A DNA stretch of 64,000 nt. Origin: Xylanimonas allomyrinae. GTDB lineage: Bacteria > Actinomycetota > Actinomycetes > Actinomycetales > Cellulomonadaceae. The translations under genes were made by a program, and so were the position numbers. Below are positions 11,270 through 19,270 of the stretch, piece after piece. The first letter of the stretch is position 1. Every line of letters begins with the position of its first letter. The notes beneath the pieces are model-generated. The model made no database searches. It was not told the origin of the DNA and saw nothing but the letters and a program-made list of their open reading frames with translations. The stretch covers positions 3,286,001 through 3,350,000 of the forward strand of contig NZ_CP035495.1 in the NCBI RefSeq assembly GCF_004135345.1. The letters are read 5' to 3'.

Positions 11270-12310
11270 TCACCTCGGGGGCGGCGCCGTGGACTCGCGC
11301 ACCACGAGCTCGGTCGCGAGGTTGATGCGGCGCGTCGGCGGGGTGCGGCCCTCCACGAGCTCCATGAGCATCGACGTCGCCAGCGCGCCCATCTCCGCGA
11401 GCGGCTGGCGCACCGTCGTCAACGCGGGGATCGCCCACTCCGCGAGCGAGAGGTCGTCGTACCCGACGACGGAGACGTCGTCGGGAACGACGAGTCCCAG
11501 CTCGTGCGCGGCGCGCAGCACGCCGAGCGCCTGCATGTCCGACCCGGCGAAGATCGCCGTCGGGCGCTCGGGGAGCGAGAGCAGCGTGCGGCCCTCGCGG
11601 TAGCCGGCCTCGACGTAGAAGTTGCCGACGCGCACGAGCGACTCGTCGACGGCCACGCCCGCCTCGGCGTGCGCGCTGCGGAACCCGTCGATGCGGGCGC
11701 GTGAGCACAGCATGTCGACCGGGCCCGAGATCGCGGCGATGCGGCGGTGCCCCAGGCCGAGCAGGTGGCGGGTCGCCGCGAGGCCACCGCTCCAGTTGTC
11801 GGAGCCGACCGTGGGGACGTCCTGGGGCGGTTCGCCGTCCGTGTCGATGACGACGATCGGGATCGACCGGCGCGTGAGCACGCGGTGCTGGGCGGGTGAC
11901 AGGCGCGAGGCGACCATGAGGACGCCGACCGGCGGGCGCAGCATCGTGGCGTCGAGCCAGGCGCGCGGCGGCCGGTGCTCCCCGCCGAGCTCCGAGAGGA
12001 TGACGCTCACGCGGTTCTCGGCCGCGGCGTCCTCGACACCGCGGATGATCTCCATCGACCACGACGAGCCGAGCCGGTGGAAGACGAGGTCGACCAGGCC
12101 CGTGCCCTCGGGCGGGCGGGCGGCCTTGCGCCGGCGGTACTGGTGCCGCTCGAGCGCGGCCTCGATCCGCGCACGTGTCGCCTCGGCGACGTCGGCGCGC
12201 CCGTTGAGCACCTTCGAGACCGTGGGCACGGAGACGCCGAGCTCCTGGGCGATCTGGGCGATCGTCGGCGTCTCCCTGCCGGGAGGCTGCGGTGTGGTGG
12301 GTGACGTCAT
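11270..12310 (-). CDS. LacI-family transcriptional regulator
   Basis: A 346-residue LacI/GalR repressor. The N-terminal helix-turn-helix reads TIAQIAQELGVSVPTVSKVL (about residues 16-35) with a hinge helix after it, and the rest is a periplasmic-binding-protein-like sugar sensor. ATG 12310 is preceded by GGAAGGGACG; the longer in-frame reading to 12526 is not coding-like. It is divergent from the LplB-type importer starting at 12580, and a consensus LacI-type operator lies between them (12422-12435). It therefore probably represses itself and the transporter until an oligosaccharide binds. The inducer is unknown. Confidence 0.9.
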   Translation of the reverse strand: MTSPTTPQPPGRETPTIAQIAQELGVSVPTVSKVLNGRADVAEATRARIEAALERHQYRRRKAARPPEGTGLVDLVFHRLGSSWSMEIIRGVEDAAAENRVSVILSELGGEHRPPRAWLDATMLRPPVGVLMVASRLSPAQHRVLTRRSIPIVVIDTDGEPPQDVPTVGSDNWSGGLAATRHLLGLGHRRIAAISGPVDMLCSRARIDGFRSAHAEAGVAVDESLVRVGNFYVEAGYREGRTLLSLPERPTAIFAGSDMQALGVLRAAHELGLVVPDDVSVVGYDDLSLAEWAIPALTTVRQPLAEMGALATSMLMELVEGRTPPTRRINLATELVVRESTAPPPR

Positions 12311-12339
12311 CGTCCCTTCCGGGTGCTGGCAGGCGGCTT

Positions 12340-12349
12340 CGCAAGTTTC
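12340..12349. promoter_or_regulatory. Repeated motif CGCAAGTTTC in the lacI leader
   Basis: CGCAAGTTTC here and CGCAACTTTCG at 12522-12532 differ by one base across the shared ten and flank the divergent promoter region. They may be auxiliary operators or binding sites of a second regulator. Confidence 0.3.
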
Positions 12350-12421
12350 TGCGTGCGACCCTACACCGCAGGTCGTCGCCGCGGGCGGCGATGGGTCTGA
12401 CCTGGGGTTTGAACACGTGAC

Positions 12422-12435
12422 TGAAATCGTTATCA
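12422..12435. promoter_or_regulatory. LacI-family operator (cre-like) in divergent promoter region
   Basis: TGAAATCGTTATCA fits the LacI/CcpA-type consensus TGWAANCGNTNWCA at every fixed position. It sits inside a larger dyad, GTGA (12417-12420) to TCAC (12433-12436). Its place between the lacI gene and the importer operon makes the adjacent regulator the likely binder. Confidence 0.6.
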
Positions 12436-12521
12436 CCCCGTGATCGCTGGCCGCGCTCCACCTGTTGACGGGGTACCAGCCAGTGCCTATCGTCCTGTTC
12501 GCAAGCAATCGGAAAAACGCT

Positions 12522-12532
12522 CGCAACTTTCG
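12522..12532. promoter_or_regulatory. Second copy of the CGCAAsTTTC motif
   Basis: CGCAACTTTCG lies 48 bases before the permease start, close to where its promoter should be, and matches the copy at 12340-12349. Confidence 0.3.
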
Positions 12533-12579
12533 AACTGTTCGGACGTGTCACGGGGTCGTGACCGAGGCTGGAGTGCAGA

Positions 12580-13596
12580 GTGGCGCATCAGGACAAGGTG
12601 GCAGAGCACGTGCCGCCTGCGGCAGGCGGGCCACGGCCCGCGGCTGCCGGTGGATGGGCGATCGACCACCGGGTGGAGCAGAAGCTCCACCACAAGGACT
12701 CGTGGGGCATCGCTCTGCGCCGGGACTGGCGGATCTACACGTTCGTGATCGTGCCGGTCCTCTTCCTGCTGGTTTTCCGGTACGTCCCGATGTTCGGCAA
12801 CATCATCGCGTTCCGGCGGTTCCGCCCCGGCGGCAGCCCGATCGGCGACGAGTGGGTCGGCTTCCAGTACTTCGACATGTTCATCCACAACCCGCAGTTC
12901 TGGTCGGTGTTCTGGAACACCGTGATCCTGGGCGGGCTGTGGCTGGTCATCGGGTTCCCGCTGCCGATCATCCTCGCGCTCATGCTCAACGAGCTGCGCT
13001 CGCGCAAGCTCAAGCGTGCGATCCAGACGATCTCCTACCTGCCGCACTTCCTGTCGATCGTGATCGTCGCGGGCATCGTGCTCCAGCTCGTCGCGGTCGA
13101 CGGGTCGGTCAACCAGTTGCTCGGGGTCTTCGGTATCGACCCGATCCCGTTCATGCAGCGCCCCGAGTTCTTCCGGGCGATCTACGTGATCTCCGAGGCA
13201 TGGCAGACCGTCGGCTGGGGGACGATCCTCTACCTCGCCGCGCTGACGACCATCGACGACCAGCTCTACGAGGCCGCGCGCATCGACGGGGCCAACCGGT
13301 GGAAGCAGACCTGGCACATCACGCTGCCGGGCATCCGCCCCACGATCGTCGTGCTCCTCATCCTCAACATCGGCACCTTCATGGCCGTCGGCTTCGAGAA
13401 GGTCCTGATCCTGCAGAACCCGCTCATCTACTCGACGGCCGACGTCCTGAACACCTACCTGTTCCGCGTCGGCATCCAGTCGGGGCAGTTCTCGTATGCC
13501 ACGGCGATCGGCTTGTTCGAGTCGGTGATCGGCCTCGTCCTCGTCCTCTCCGCGAACTTCACGTCGCGCAAGCTGGTTGGAGCCTCGCTGTGGTGA
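12580..13596 (+). CDS. Sugar ABC transporter permease, LplB type
   Basis: A 338-residue membrane subunit of a CUT1 importer. A hydrophilic N-terminal tail of about 55 residues precedes the first helix (YTFVIVPVLFLLVF), and six helices are predicted. The EAA-like loop is EAARIDGANRWKQTWHITLP near residue 230. The LplB branch usually serves oligosaccharides in Firmicutes and actinobacteria. GTG 12580 has GGAG seven bases upstream. The next permease overlaps the stop (GTGA). Together with the solute-binding protein and GH39 enzyme downstream, the operon probably imports xylo-oligosaccharides, an inference from context. Confidence 0.88.
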   Translation: MAHQDKVAEHVPPAAGGPRPAAAGGWAIDHRVEQKLHHKDSWGIALRRDWRIYTFVIVPVLFLLVFRYVPMFGNIIAFRRFRPGGSPIGDEWVGFQYFDMFIHNPQFWSVFWNTVILGGLWLVIGFPLPIILALMLNELRSRKLKRAIQTISYLPHFLSIVIVAGIVLQLVAVDGSVNQLLGVFGIDPIPFMQRPEFFRAIYVISEAWQTVGWGTILYLAALTTIDDQLYEAARIDGANRWKQTWHITLPGIRPTIVVLLILNIGTFMAVGFEKVLILQNPLIYSTADVLNTYLFRVGIQSGQFSYATAIGLFESVIGLVLVLSANFTSRKLVGASLW

Positions 13597-14522
13597 CCGA
13601 ACTCGACGCCACGCCGGACATCGTCGGCATCCGCACTTCCCTCACGCAGGTCAAGGACACCACGGGCACGCGCGTGTTCCGGGTCGTCAACGGGGTCATC
13701 CTGACGATCGTCTGCGCGGTGACGCTCTACCCGTTCGTCAACATCGTGGCGAAGGCGTTCTCGGCCGAGAGCTACATCGCGGCCGGCCAGGTCAACCTGT
13801 GGCCGCGCGGCTTCAACCTCACGACCTTCAAGGCGGTCATGGGCGACTCGATGTTCTGGACCAACTACCGGAACACGGTCGTCTACACGGTGGTCGGCAC
13901 CGCGATCGCGATGGTGCTCACCACGACGTTCGCCTACGCACTGAGCCGCAAGCACCTGCGCGGGCGGAACGCCTTCATCGGCATGGCCGTCTTCACGATG
14001 TTCTTCAGCGGCGGCCTGATCCCGAACTACATCCTCGTCGCGCAGTGGCTGAGCATGCGCAACACCATCTGGGCGATCGTGCTGCCTGGCGCGATCTCCG
14101 TCTTCAACCTGCTGGTGATGAAGTCGTTCTTCGACGGGTTCCCCGCAGAGCTCGAAGAGGCCGCAGCGCTCGACGGCATGTCGACGTACGGAATCTTCTT
14201 CCGCGTCGTGCTCCCGCTGTCCAAGGCGATCATCGCGACGATGATCCTGTTCTACGCCGTCACGCAGTGGAACTCCTGGTTCGGCGCATTCCTGTACCTC
14301 GACAAGAAGAACCTGTTCCCCGTGATGATGTACCTCCGCAACCTCATCGCGGCCGCATCCGGGGGCACCGAGGTGACGGGAAACATGGACGACGCCGTCC
14401 AGATCGGCGCGAACATCCAGTCGGTGACGATGCTGCTCACCGTCCTTCCCATCATCTGTGTCTACCCGTTCATCCAGAAGTACTTCGTCTCCGGCGTCAT
14501 GCTCGGCTCGGTCAAGGGCTGA
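13593..14522 (+). CDS. Sugar ABC transporter permease, YtcP type
   Basis: Second membrane subunit, 309 residues with six predicted helices. The sequence VTLYPFVNIVAKAFS near residue 40 and the EAA loop EEAAALDGMSTYGIFFRVVL near residue 190 are typical of the YtcP/LplC branch. GTG 13593 overlaps the preceding stop by four bases, giving translational coupling; the longer upstream frame lies inside the first permease. The binding protein follows after 62 bases. Confidence 0.88.
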   Translation: MTELDATPDIVGIRTSLTQVKDTTGTRVFRVVNGVILTIVCAVTLYPFVNIVAKAFSAESYIAAGQVNLWPRGFNLTTFKAVMGDSMFWTNYRNTVVYTVVGTAIAMVLTTTFAYALSRKHLRGRNAFIGMAVFTMFFSGGLIPNYILVAQWLSMRNTIWAIVLPGAISVFNLLVMKSFFDGFPAELEEAAALDGMSTYGIFFRVVLPLSKAIIATMILFYAVTQWNSWFGAFLYLDKKNLFPVMMYLRNLIAAASGGTEVTGNMDDAVQIGANIQSVTMLLTVLPIICVYPFIQKYFVSGVMLGSVKG

Positions 14523-14584
14523 CGGACGAAGCACCCGGGCGGAGTCGCCCACGTCGGACAACGACGTTCCATCGAAGGAGAATC

Positions 14585-16276
14585 ATGAGAAAGATCCGCA
14601 GGGGCTCGGCCGCTCTGGCGACGGTCGCCACGCTCGCCCTCGCCCTGACCGCCTGCTCGTCCAGCGACGAAGGCGACTCGCCGTCCGACGACGGGACCGA
14701 CGCCAGCGCCACCGGCGTCACCATCGACGACGCCCACTCGGTGGGCGCGATGGCGGACTTCAAGGCCGGGACGACGTTCAAGGCGACCGAGCCGGTCGAC
14801 TTCACGCTCATGTACCGCGACCACCCGAACTACCCGGTGAAGGACGACTGGTCGATCCTCAAGCACCTGAAGGACGACCACAACGTCAGCTTCACGCGCA
14901 CCGACGTACCGCTGGCCGACTGGGACAACAAGAAGTCGCTGCTCATCGGCTCGGGCGACTTCCCGGAGATCGTGCCGGTCAGCTACGCCGGCCAGGAGAC
15001 GCAGTTCGTCGCCTCGGGTGCGCTGCTGCCGGTCTCGGACTACTTCCAGTACATGCCGAACTTCGAGAAGAAGGCCAAGGACTGGGGCATCGAGGCCGAG
15101 ATCGACACCCACAAGCAGGAGAACGGCAAGGTCTACATCCTGCCCGGTATGCGTGAGGTCCCCGACGTCCAGTACTCGGTGCTCATCAACGAGGACATGT
15201 GGACGAAGGCCGGCATCACCGAGGACCCGGCGACGTGGGACGAGTTCGCCGAGGACCTGAAGAAGGTCAAGGAGGCGAACCCGGAGGTCAAGTACGCGTT
15301 CTCCGACCGCTGGAACCAGACGCCGTCGCCGCTCGGCGCGCTGCTCCAGATGATGGCGCCCAACTACAAGACCGAGGCGGGCTGGGACCAGGCCGCCATG
15401 ACGTTCGACCAGGACGCCAAGAAGTTCGTGGTCGCGGGCACGTCTGACAACTACAAGACGCTGGTGACCTACCTCGCCGGCCTCGTCTCCGACGGCTCGC
15501 TCGACCCGGAGATCACGCAGACCGACGACCAGGCGATCCAGAAGTTCATCACCGGTCAGTCCGCCACGATCTCGGGCAACACGCAGTACTCGACCGACAT
15601 CGGCGCCAAGCTCGCCGACGCGGGCAAGTCCGACCTCAAGATGCGCCTGCTCACGCTGCCGGCCGGCCCGAAGGGCGACAACCTGCGCGGTTCGCAGCTC
15701 ACCTCGGGCGTCATGATCTCGGCCAAGGCCAAGGACGACCCGCACTTCAAGGCGCTGCTGCAGTACGTCGACTGGCTGTACTTCAGCGACGAGGGCCTCG
15801 AGTTCGCTCAGTGGGGCGTCGAGGGTGAGACCTTCCAGAAGGCCGCCGACGGCACCCGCTCGCTCCTGCCCGGCATCGACTGGAACGGCATCAACCCCGA
15901 CGCCGGCGACAACCCGAAGATGCTGAACACGGACTTCGGCTTCTCGAACGGCGTGTTCATGCTGGCCAACGGTTCGACAAAGGACCTCGTCCAGTCGGTC
16001 ATGCCGCAGGCGACGAAGGACTGGGTCAACGAGGTGCTGGACCGCAAGACGCTGCTCCCGGTCAAGCCGTCGGCCAGCCTCAACGAGGCCGAGCTCGAGC
16101 AGGCCTCGCTGCTGGAGACGCAGGTCAAGGACGCGGTCAACACCGCGACCGCCGAGTTCATCACCGGCAAGAAGCCGCTGAGCGACTGGGACTCCTACGT
16201 CAAGGAGATCGACGGCCTGGGCGGTACCCAGCTCACCGAGCTCTACAACACCGGCTACCAGCGCGCGCAGGGCTGA
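14585..16276 (+). CDS. Extracellular oligosaccharide-binding lipoprotein (LplA/YtcQ type)
   Basis: A 563-residue solute-binding protein, longer than ordinary CUT1 binding proteins and typical of the LplA/YtcQ group. The signal peptide ends with lipobox LTAC (Cys near residue 24), followed by an acidic Ser/Asp/Gly linker. Many Trp and Tyr residues (for example DRWNQTPSPLGALLQMMAP) suit a carbohydrate cleft. AAGGAG lies six bases before ATG 14585. Large mature size suggests an extended oligosaccharide ligand. A strong hairpin follows before the GH39 gene. Confidence 0.9.
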   Translation: MRKIRRGSAALATVATLALALTACSSSDEGDSPSDDGTDASATGVTIDDAHSVGAMADFKAGTTFKATEPVDFTLMYRDHPNYPVKDDWSILKHLKDDHNVSFTRTDVPLADWDNKKSLLIGSGDFPEIVPVSYAGQETQFVASGALLPVSDYFQYMPNFEKKAKDWGIEAEIDTHKQENGKVYILPGMREVPDVQYSVLINEDMWTKAGITEDPATWDEFAEDLKKVKEANPEVKYAFSDRWNQTPSPLGALLQMMAPNYKTEAGWDQAAMTFDQDAKKFVVAGTSDNYKTLVTYLAGLVSDGSLDPEITQTDDQAIQKFITGQSATISGNTQYSTDIGAKLADAGKSDLKMRLLTLPAGPKGDNLRGSQLTSGVMISAKAKDDPHFKALLQYVDWLYFSDEGLEFAQWGVEGETFQKAADGTRSLLPGIDWNGINPDAGDNPKMLNTDFGFSNGVFMLANGSTKDLVQSVMPQATKDWVNEVLDRKTLLPVKPSASLNEAELEQASLLETQVKDAVNTATAEFITGKKPLSDWDSYVKEIDGLGGTQLTELYNTGYQRAQG

Positions 16277-16301
16277 CGCAGGCCACCACTCCTCGCGTCA
16301 T

Positions 16302-16350
16302 CTGACCGACCCCGCCGCTCGTCAGCCTCGCTGGCGGGCGGCGGGGTCGG
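16302..16350. terminator. Hairpin between binding protein and GH39 gene
   Basis: Perfect 15-bp stem, GACCGACCCCGCCGC (16302-16316) with its complement (16336-16350) and an inner CAGC/GCTG pair. It stands inside an apparent operon and may end most transcripts or set stoichiometry between transporter and enzyme. Confidence 0.75.
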
Positions 16351-16395
16351 TCAAGCCCACATCTCCCAGCCACGACACCGCACCGGAGCACCCAC

Positions 16396-17928
16396 GTGAA
16401 CACCGTCATCGTCCCTTCCCGGCCGATCGCCGCACTGCGCGACGCCTGGCGCCACTGCGTCGGGACGGGTGAGTTCGTGCTCGGCCTGCGGCGCGACTAC
16501 CTGGAGTCGCTGGCGCTGGTGCAGTCGCAGATCGGGTTCCGGCACATCCGCGGGCACGGGATCTTCCACGACTGGATGGGGATCCTGCGGCAGTACGACG
16601 CCGCCGGACACGTGGGGACGCGGTACTCGTGGACCTACCTGGACCAGATCGTGGATGCCTACCTGGAGGTGGGGATCAAGCCGTTCCTGGAGCTGGGGTT
16701 CATGCCGCAGGCGCTCGCCTCGGGCGATCAGACGGTGTTCTGGTGGCAGGGGAACGTGACCCCGCCGCGGGAGTATGCGCAGTGGAACGCCCTGGTGGCC
16801 GCGACGTTGCGGCACCTGATCGACCGGTACGGGCGCGCGGAGGTCCTGACCTGGCCCGTCGAGGTGTGGAACGAGCCTTCGCTCAAGGAGTTCTGGCAGG
16901 ACGCGTCCCAGGAGGAGTACTTCCGCCTGTACGACGAGACCTCGCGCACCGTCAAGGACGTCGACGCCGACCTCCAGGTGGGCGGACCGGCGACGTCACC
17001 GGAGGCCGACGACTGGTACGTGCCGTTCGCGGAGCACGTGGCCGCGTCGGGTGCGCCCGTCGACTTCTTCTCGTTCCACGCCTACACCACCGGCCCGGCC
17101 CAGCACGTGCCGTTCGGCGTCTACCAGACGCTGCGTCACCCCTCGACGCTGCTGGAGCAGTTCGCCCGCCCGCGCAGGCTTCTGGCCGGCACCGCGCTGG
17201 AGCACCTGCCGATGCACGTCACGGAGTTCAACACCTCCTACCGCCCCGACAACCCGGTGCACGACACGGCCTACAACGCGGCCTACCTGGCCCCGACCCT
17301 CGTGGGCGGCGGCGACCTGGTCGACTCCTTCTCCTACTGGACGTTCAGCGACATGTTCGAGGAGCAGGGCGTCCCGGTGTCGATCTTCCACGGCGGGTTC
17401 GGGCTGCTGACCCACCGGCAGATCAAGAAGCCCACCTTCCACCTGTACGCGTTCGCCGCCCGCCTGGGCTCCGACGTCCTGGCCCGCGGTGAGGACCATC
17501 TGGTCACACGTGACGACACGGGCCGGGTGAGCGTGCTGGCCTGGCAGCCCGTCGGCGGCACCGACGACCCGGCCGAGCCCGACCGCCATCACCTGCGGCT
17601 GTCGGTGCCGGTCCGCACGGCCGACGGCGGGACGCCGGTCACGGCCTACGCCCATCGCTCGCGGGTCAACGACGACGACGGCAACGCGTTCACCGCCTGG
17701 CAGCAGATGGGCCGCCCGGCCTCGCCGACCTCTCGCCAGCTCGACATGCTCTACGAAGCGGCCGAGCCTGCCGTCACGCATCGGGCCCTGGAGGTCGACC
17801 CCGCGACCGGCCGCGCCGACCTCGACCTCCACCTTGCGCGCCACGAGGTCACGCTCGTCGAGATCGACCCGGTCAGCGACGAGACGCCGGCCTGGCTCGA
17901 CGACCTGCGCATCCTGGGCCGTCCCTGA
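16396..17928 (+). CDS. GH39 beta-xylosidase-type glycoside hydrolase
   Basis: A 510-residue cytoplasmic enzyme expected to release xylose from the non-reducing end of xylo-oligosaccharides. The (beta/alpha)8 barrel carries the acid/base motif WNEPSLKEFW (Glu160) and the nucleophile in HVTEFNTSY (Glu277). These numbers coincide with those reported for Thermoanaerobacterium saccharolyticum XynB, which supports the family call and the chosen start. A beta-sandwich accessory domain fills the last 150 residues. No signal peptide is present. GTG 16396 has GGAG upstream. Position between the oligosaccharide importer and a LacI gene fits xylo-oligosaccharide use. Activity on other substrates known for GH39 cannot be excluded. 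Confidence 0.88.
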   Translation: MNTVIVPSRPIAALRDAWRHCVGTGEFVLGLRRDYLESLALVQSQIGFRHIRGHGIFHDWMGILRQYDAAGHVGTRYSWTYLDQIVDAYLEVGIKPFLELGFMPQALASGDQTVFWWQGNVTPPREYAQWNALVAATLRHLIDRYGRAEVLTWPVEVWNEPSLKEFWQDASQEEYFRLYDETSRTVKDVDADLQVGGPATSPEADDWYVPFAEHVAASGAPVDFFSFHAYTTGPAQHVPFGVYQTLRHPSTLLEQFARPRRLLAGTALEHLPMHVTEFNTSYRPDNPVHDTAYNAAYLAPTLVGGGDLVDSFSYWTFSDMFEEQGVPVSIFHGGFGLLTHRQIKKPTFHLYAFAARLGSDVLARGEDHLVTRDDTGRVSVLAWQPVGGTDDPAEPDRHHLRLSVPVRTADGGTPVTAYAHRSRVNDDDGNAFTAWQQMGRPASPTSRQLDMLYEAAEPAVTHRALEVDPATGRADLDLHLARHEVTLVEIDPVSDETPAWLDDLRILGRP

Positions 17929-17999
17929 CCGGTCGGACCCGCCGGGCCACCCTGGCGGCACCGCTCCGGCCAGGATGTGATCGCCTCGCGGCACGCCGG

Positions 18000-18024
18000 G
18001 GCCGATTTGTGCACATTTTCGGCC
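18000..18024. promoter_or_regulatory. Candidate operator upstream of the second lacI gene
   Basis: Core palindrome TGTGCACA (18008-18015) inside imperfect outer arms GGCCGA (18000-18005) and TCGGCC (18019-18024). It lies about 110 bases before the LacI start and may be an autoregulatory site; it does not fit the common LacI consensus. Confidence 0.3.
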
Positions 18025-18133
18025 AGGTGAGGCACCATCTCGGTGCCCCGTGCTGTGATCCGGCCAGCGGGGCCTGATCGCGCCAGGGCGGTGGGGTACC
18101 GTCTGGGGACCATTTGGAGAAGGAGTTTTTACC

Positions 18134-19120
18134 TTGGTCACCGTTCGCGACGTCGCGCGGGAGGCGGGGGTCTCGATCTCGACGGTCTCTCGCGCACTCT
18201 CCGTGCCAGACAAGGTCGCCGTCGAGACCCGAGAACGCGTCGTCTCTGTCGCCGCCGCGCTCGGGTACCAGCCCAACCGTGCCGCAGCCGGCCTGCGCGC
18301 CGGGCGCACGGGCACCGTCGGGCTCCTGGTGCCCGACCTCGCCAACCCCTACTTCGCCGCGGTCGCCAAGGGAGTCACCGCGGGGGCCCGCGAGCACGCG
18401 CTCGGCGTGTTCGTCGTCGACTCGGAGGAGAAACCCGAGGTCGAGGCCGAGCTGTTGCGCAGCCTCGCGCACCAGACCGACGGCGTCATCCTGGCCTCGC
18501 CGCGCGCGCTGGACGCCGACCTGCCGGCGGCCGGGGGCAAGCCGCTCGTCGTCGTGAACCAGGGTGGCCCGCTTGCCGTCGGCACGGACAACGCGGGCGG
18601 GGTGGCGCTCGCGCTGGAGCACCTGCGCTCGCTCGGGCACCAGCGCATCGCGTACGTCGGCGGGCCTGCGGCGTCCTGGTCGGACGCGCAGCGCCGTGCG
18701 GCGCTGCACGCGGCGGGCGGCGCAGGCGTCGAGGTGGTCATGCTGGGGCCGTTCCCGCCCACGGTCGACGGCGGGGCCGGCGCGGCCGACGACGTCGTCG
18801 CGTCCGAGGCCACGGCCGCGATCACGTTCAACGACGTCGTCGCCGTCGGGCTGGTGCGTGCCGTGCGCGAGCGCGGGCTGCGGGTGCCCGAGGACCTGTC
18901 CGTCGTCGGGTTCGACGACACGTTCCTGGCCGCGTTGGTCACGCCCGCGCTGACCAGCGTGGGCGCGGATCTGCGCGAGGTCGGGCGGCGAGCCATCGGT
19001 CTGCTCGTGGGGCGCATCGGCGCCCGGGCGGGCTCAGGGGCCGCCACGCGGGTGCTGCTGCCCGCGACGCTCGCGGTGCGCGAGTCGACGACGACGCCAC
19101 GCACCGCACGCGAGGACTGA
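18134..19120 (+). CDS. LacI-family transcriptional regulator
   Basis: A 328-residue LacI/GalR repressor with helix-turn-helix TVRDVAREAGVSISTVSRAL at residues 3-22 and a sugar-sensing domain behind it. The start is a rare TTG at 18134, chosen because GAGAAGGAG sits nine bases upstream and because the helix-turn-helix then falls at its usual position. It lies downstream of the GH39 gene on the same strand and convergent with the GH8 gene. It is likely to control the xylan-related genes around it, but no consensus operator was found upstream of GH39 or GH8. A strong terminator follows. Confidence 0.88.
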   Translation: MVTVRDVAREAGVSISTVSRALSVPDKVAVETRERVVSVAAALGYQPNRAAAGLRAGRTGTVGLLVPDLANPYFAAVAKGVTAGAREHALGVFVVDSEEKPEVEAELLRSLAHQTDGVILASPRALDADLPAAGGKPLVVVNQGGPLAVGTDNAGGVALALEHLRSLGHQRIAYVGGPAASWSDAQRRAALHAAGGAGVEVVMLGPFPPTVDGGAGAADDVVASEATAAITFNDVVAVGLVRAVRERGLRVPEDLSVVGFDDTFLAALVTPALTSVGADLREVGRRAIGLLVGRIGARAGSGAATRVLLPATLAVRESTTTPRTARED

Positions 19121-19157
19121 CCGGCCCGCACCGGCGTCGCCCGCGCGACGCGCCGAC

Positions 19158-19201
19158 GACACGGGCCGGTGGCTGGAGACTCCCAGCCACCGGCCCGTGT
19201 C
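19158..19201. terminator. Bidirectional 19-bp hairpin terminator
   Basis: ACACGGGCCGGTGGCTGG (19159-19176) pairs perfectly with 19183-19200, plus one flanking G-C pair, around a 6-base loop. It sits between the convergent lacI and GH8 genes. Confidence 0.85.
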
Positions 19202-19218
19202 AGGGCCTACCGGTCCCT

Positions 19219-19270
19219 GTCACTCCACGGTGTCACTCCACCGCGTCACTGCACCGTGTCACTGCACCGT
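19219..19270. repeat. Four 13-bp tandem repeats over the GH8 stop codon
   Basis: Units GTCACTCCACGGT, GTCACTCCACCGC, GTCACTGCACCGT and GTCACTGCACCGT are contiguous. On the minus strand each carries TGA, and because 13 is not a multiple of three the array puts stops in all three frames. The GH8 stop (19261-19259) is the first of them. Confidence 0.8.

Noticed and set aside
12465-12579. Extension of the importer permease frame upstream of 12580 and of the regulator frame to 12526
   Set aside because: Both extensions lack family similarity and would cross the operator region; ribosome sites support the shorter starts.
19219-19270. Tandem 13-bp units as a CRISPR array
   Set aside because: Contiguous units without spacers, and no cas genes.
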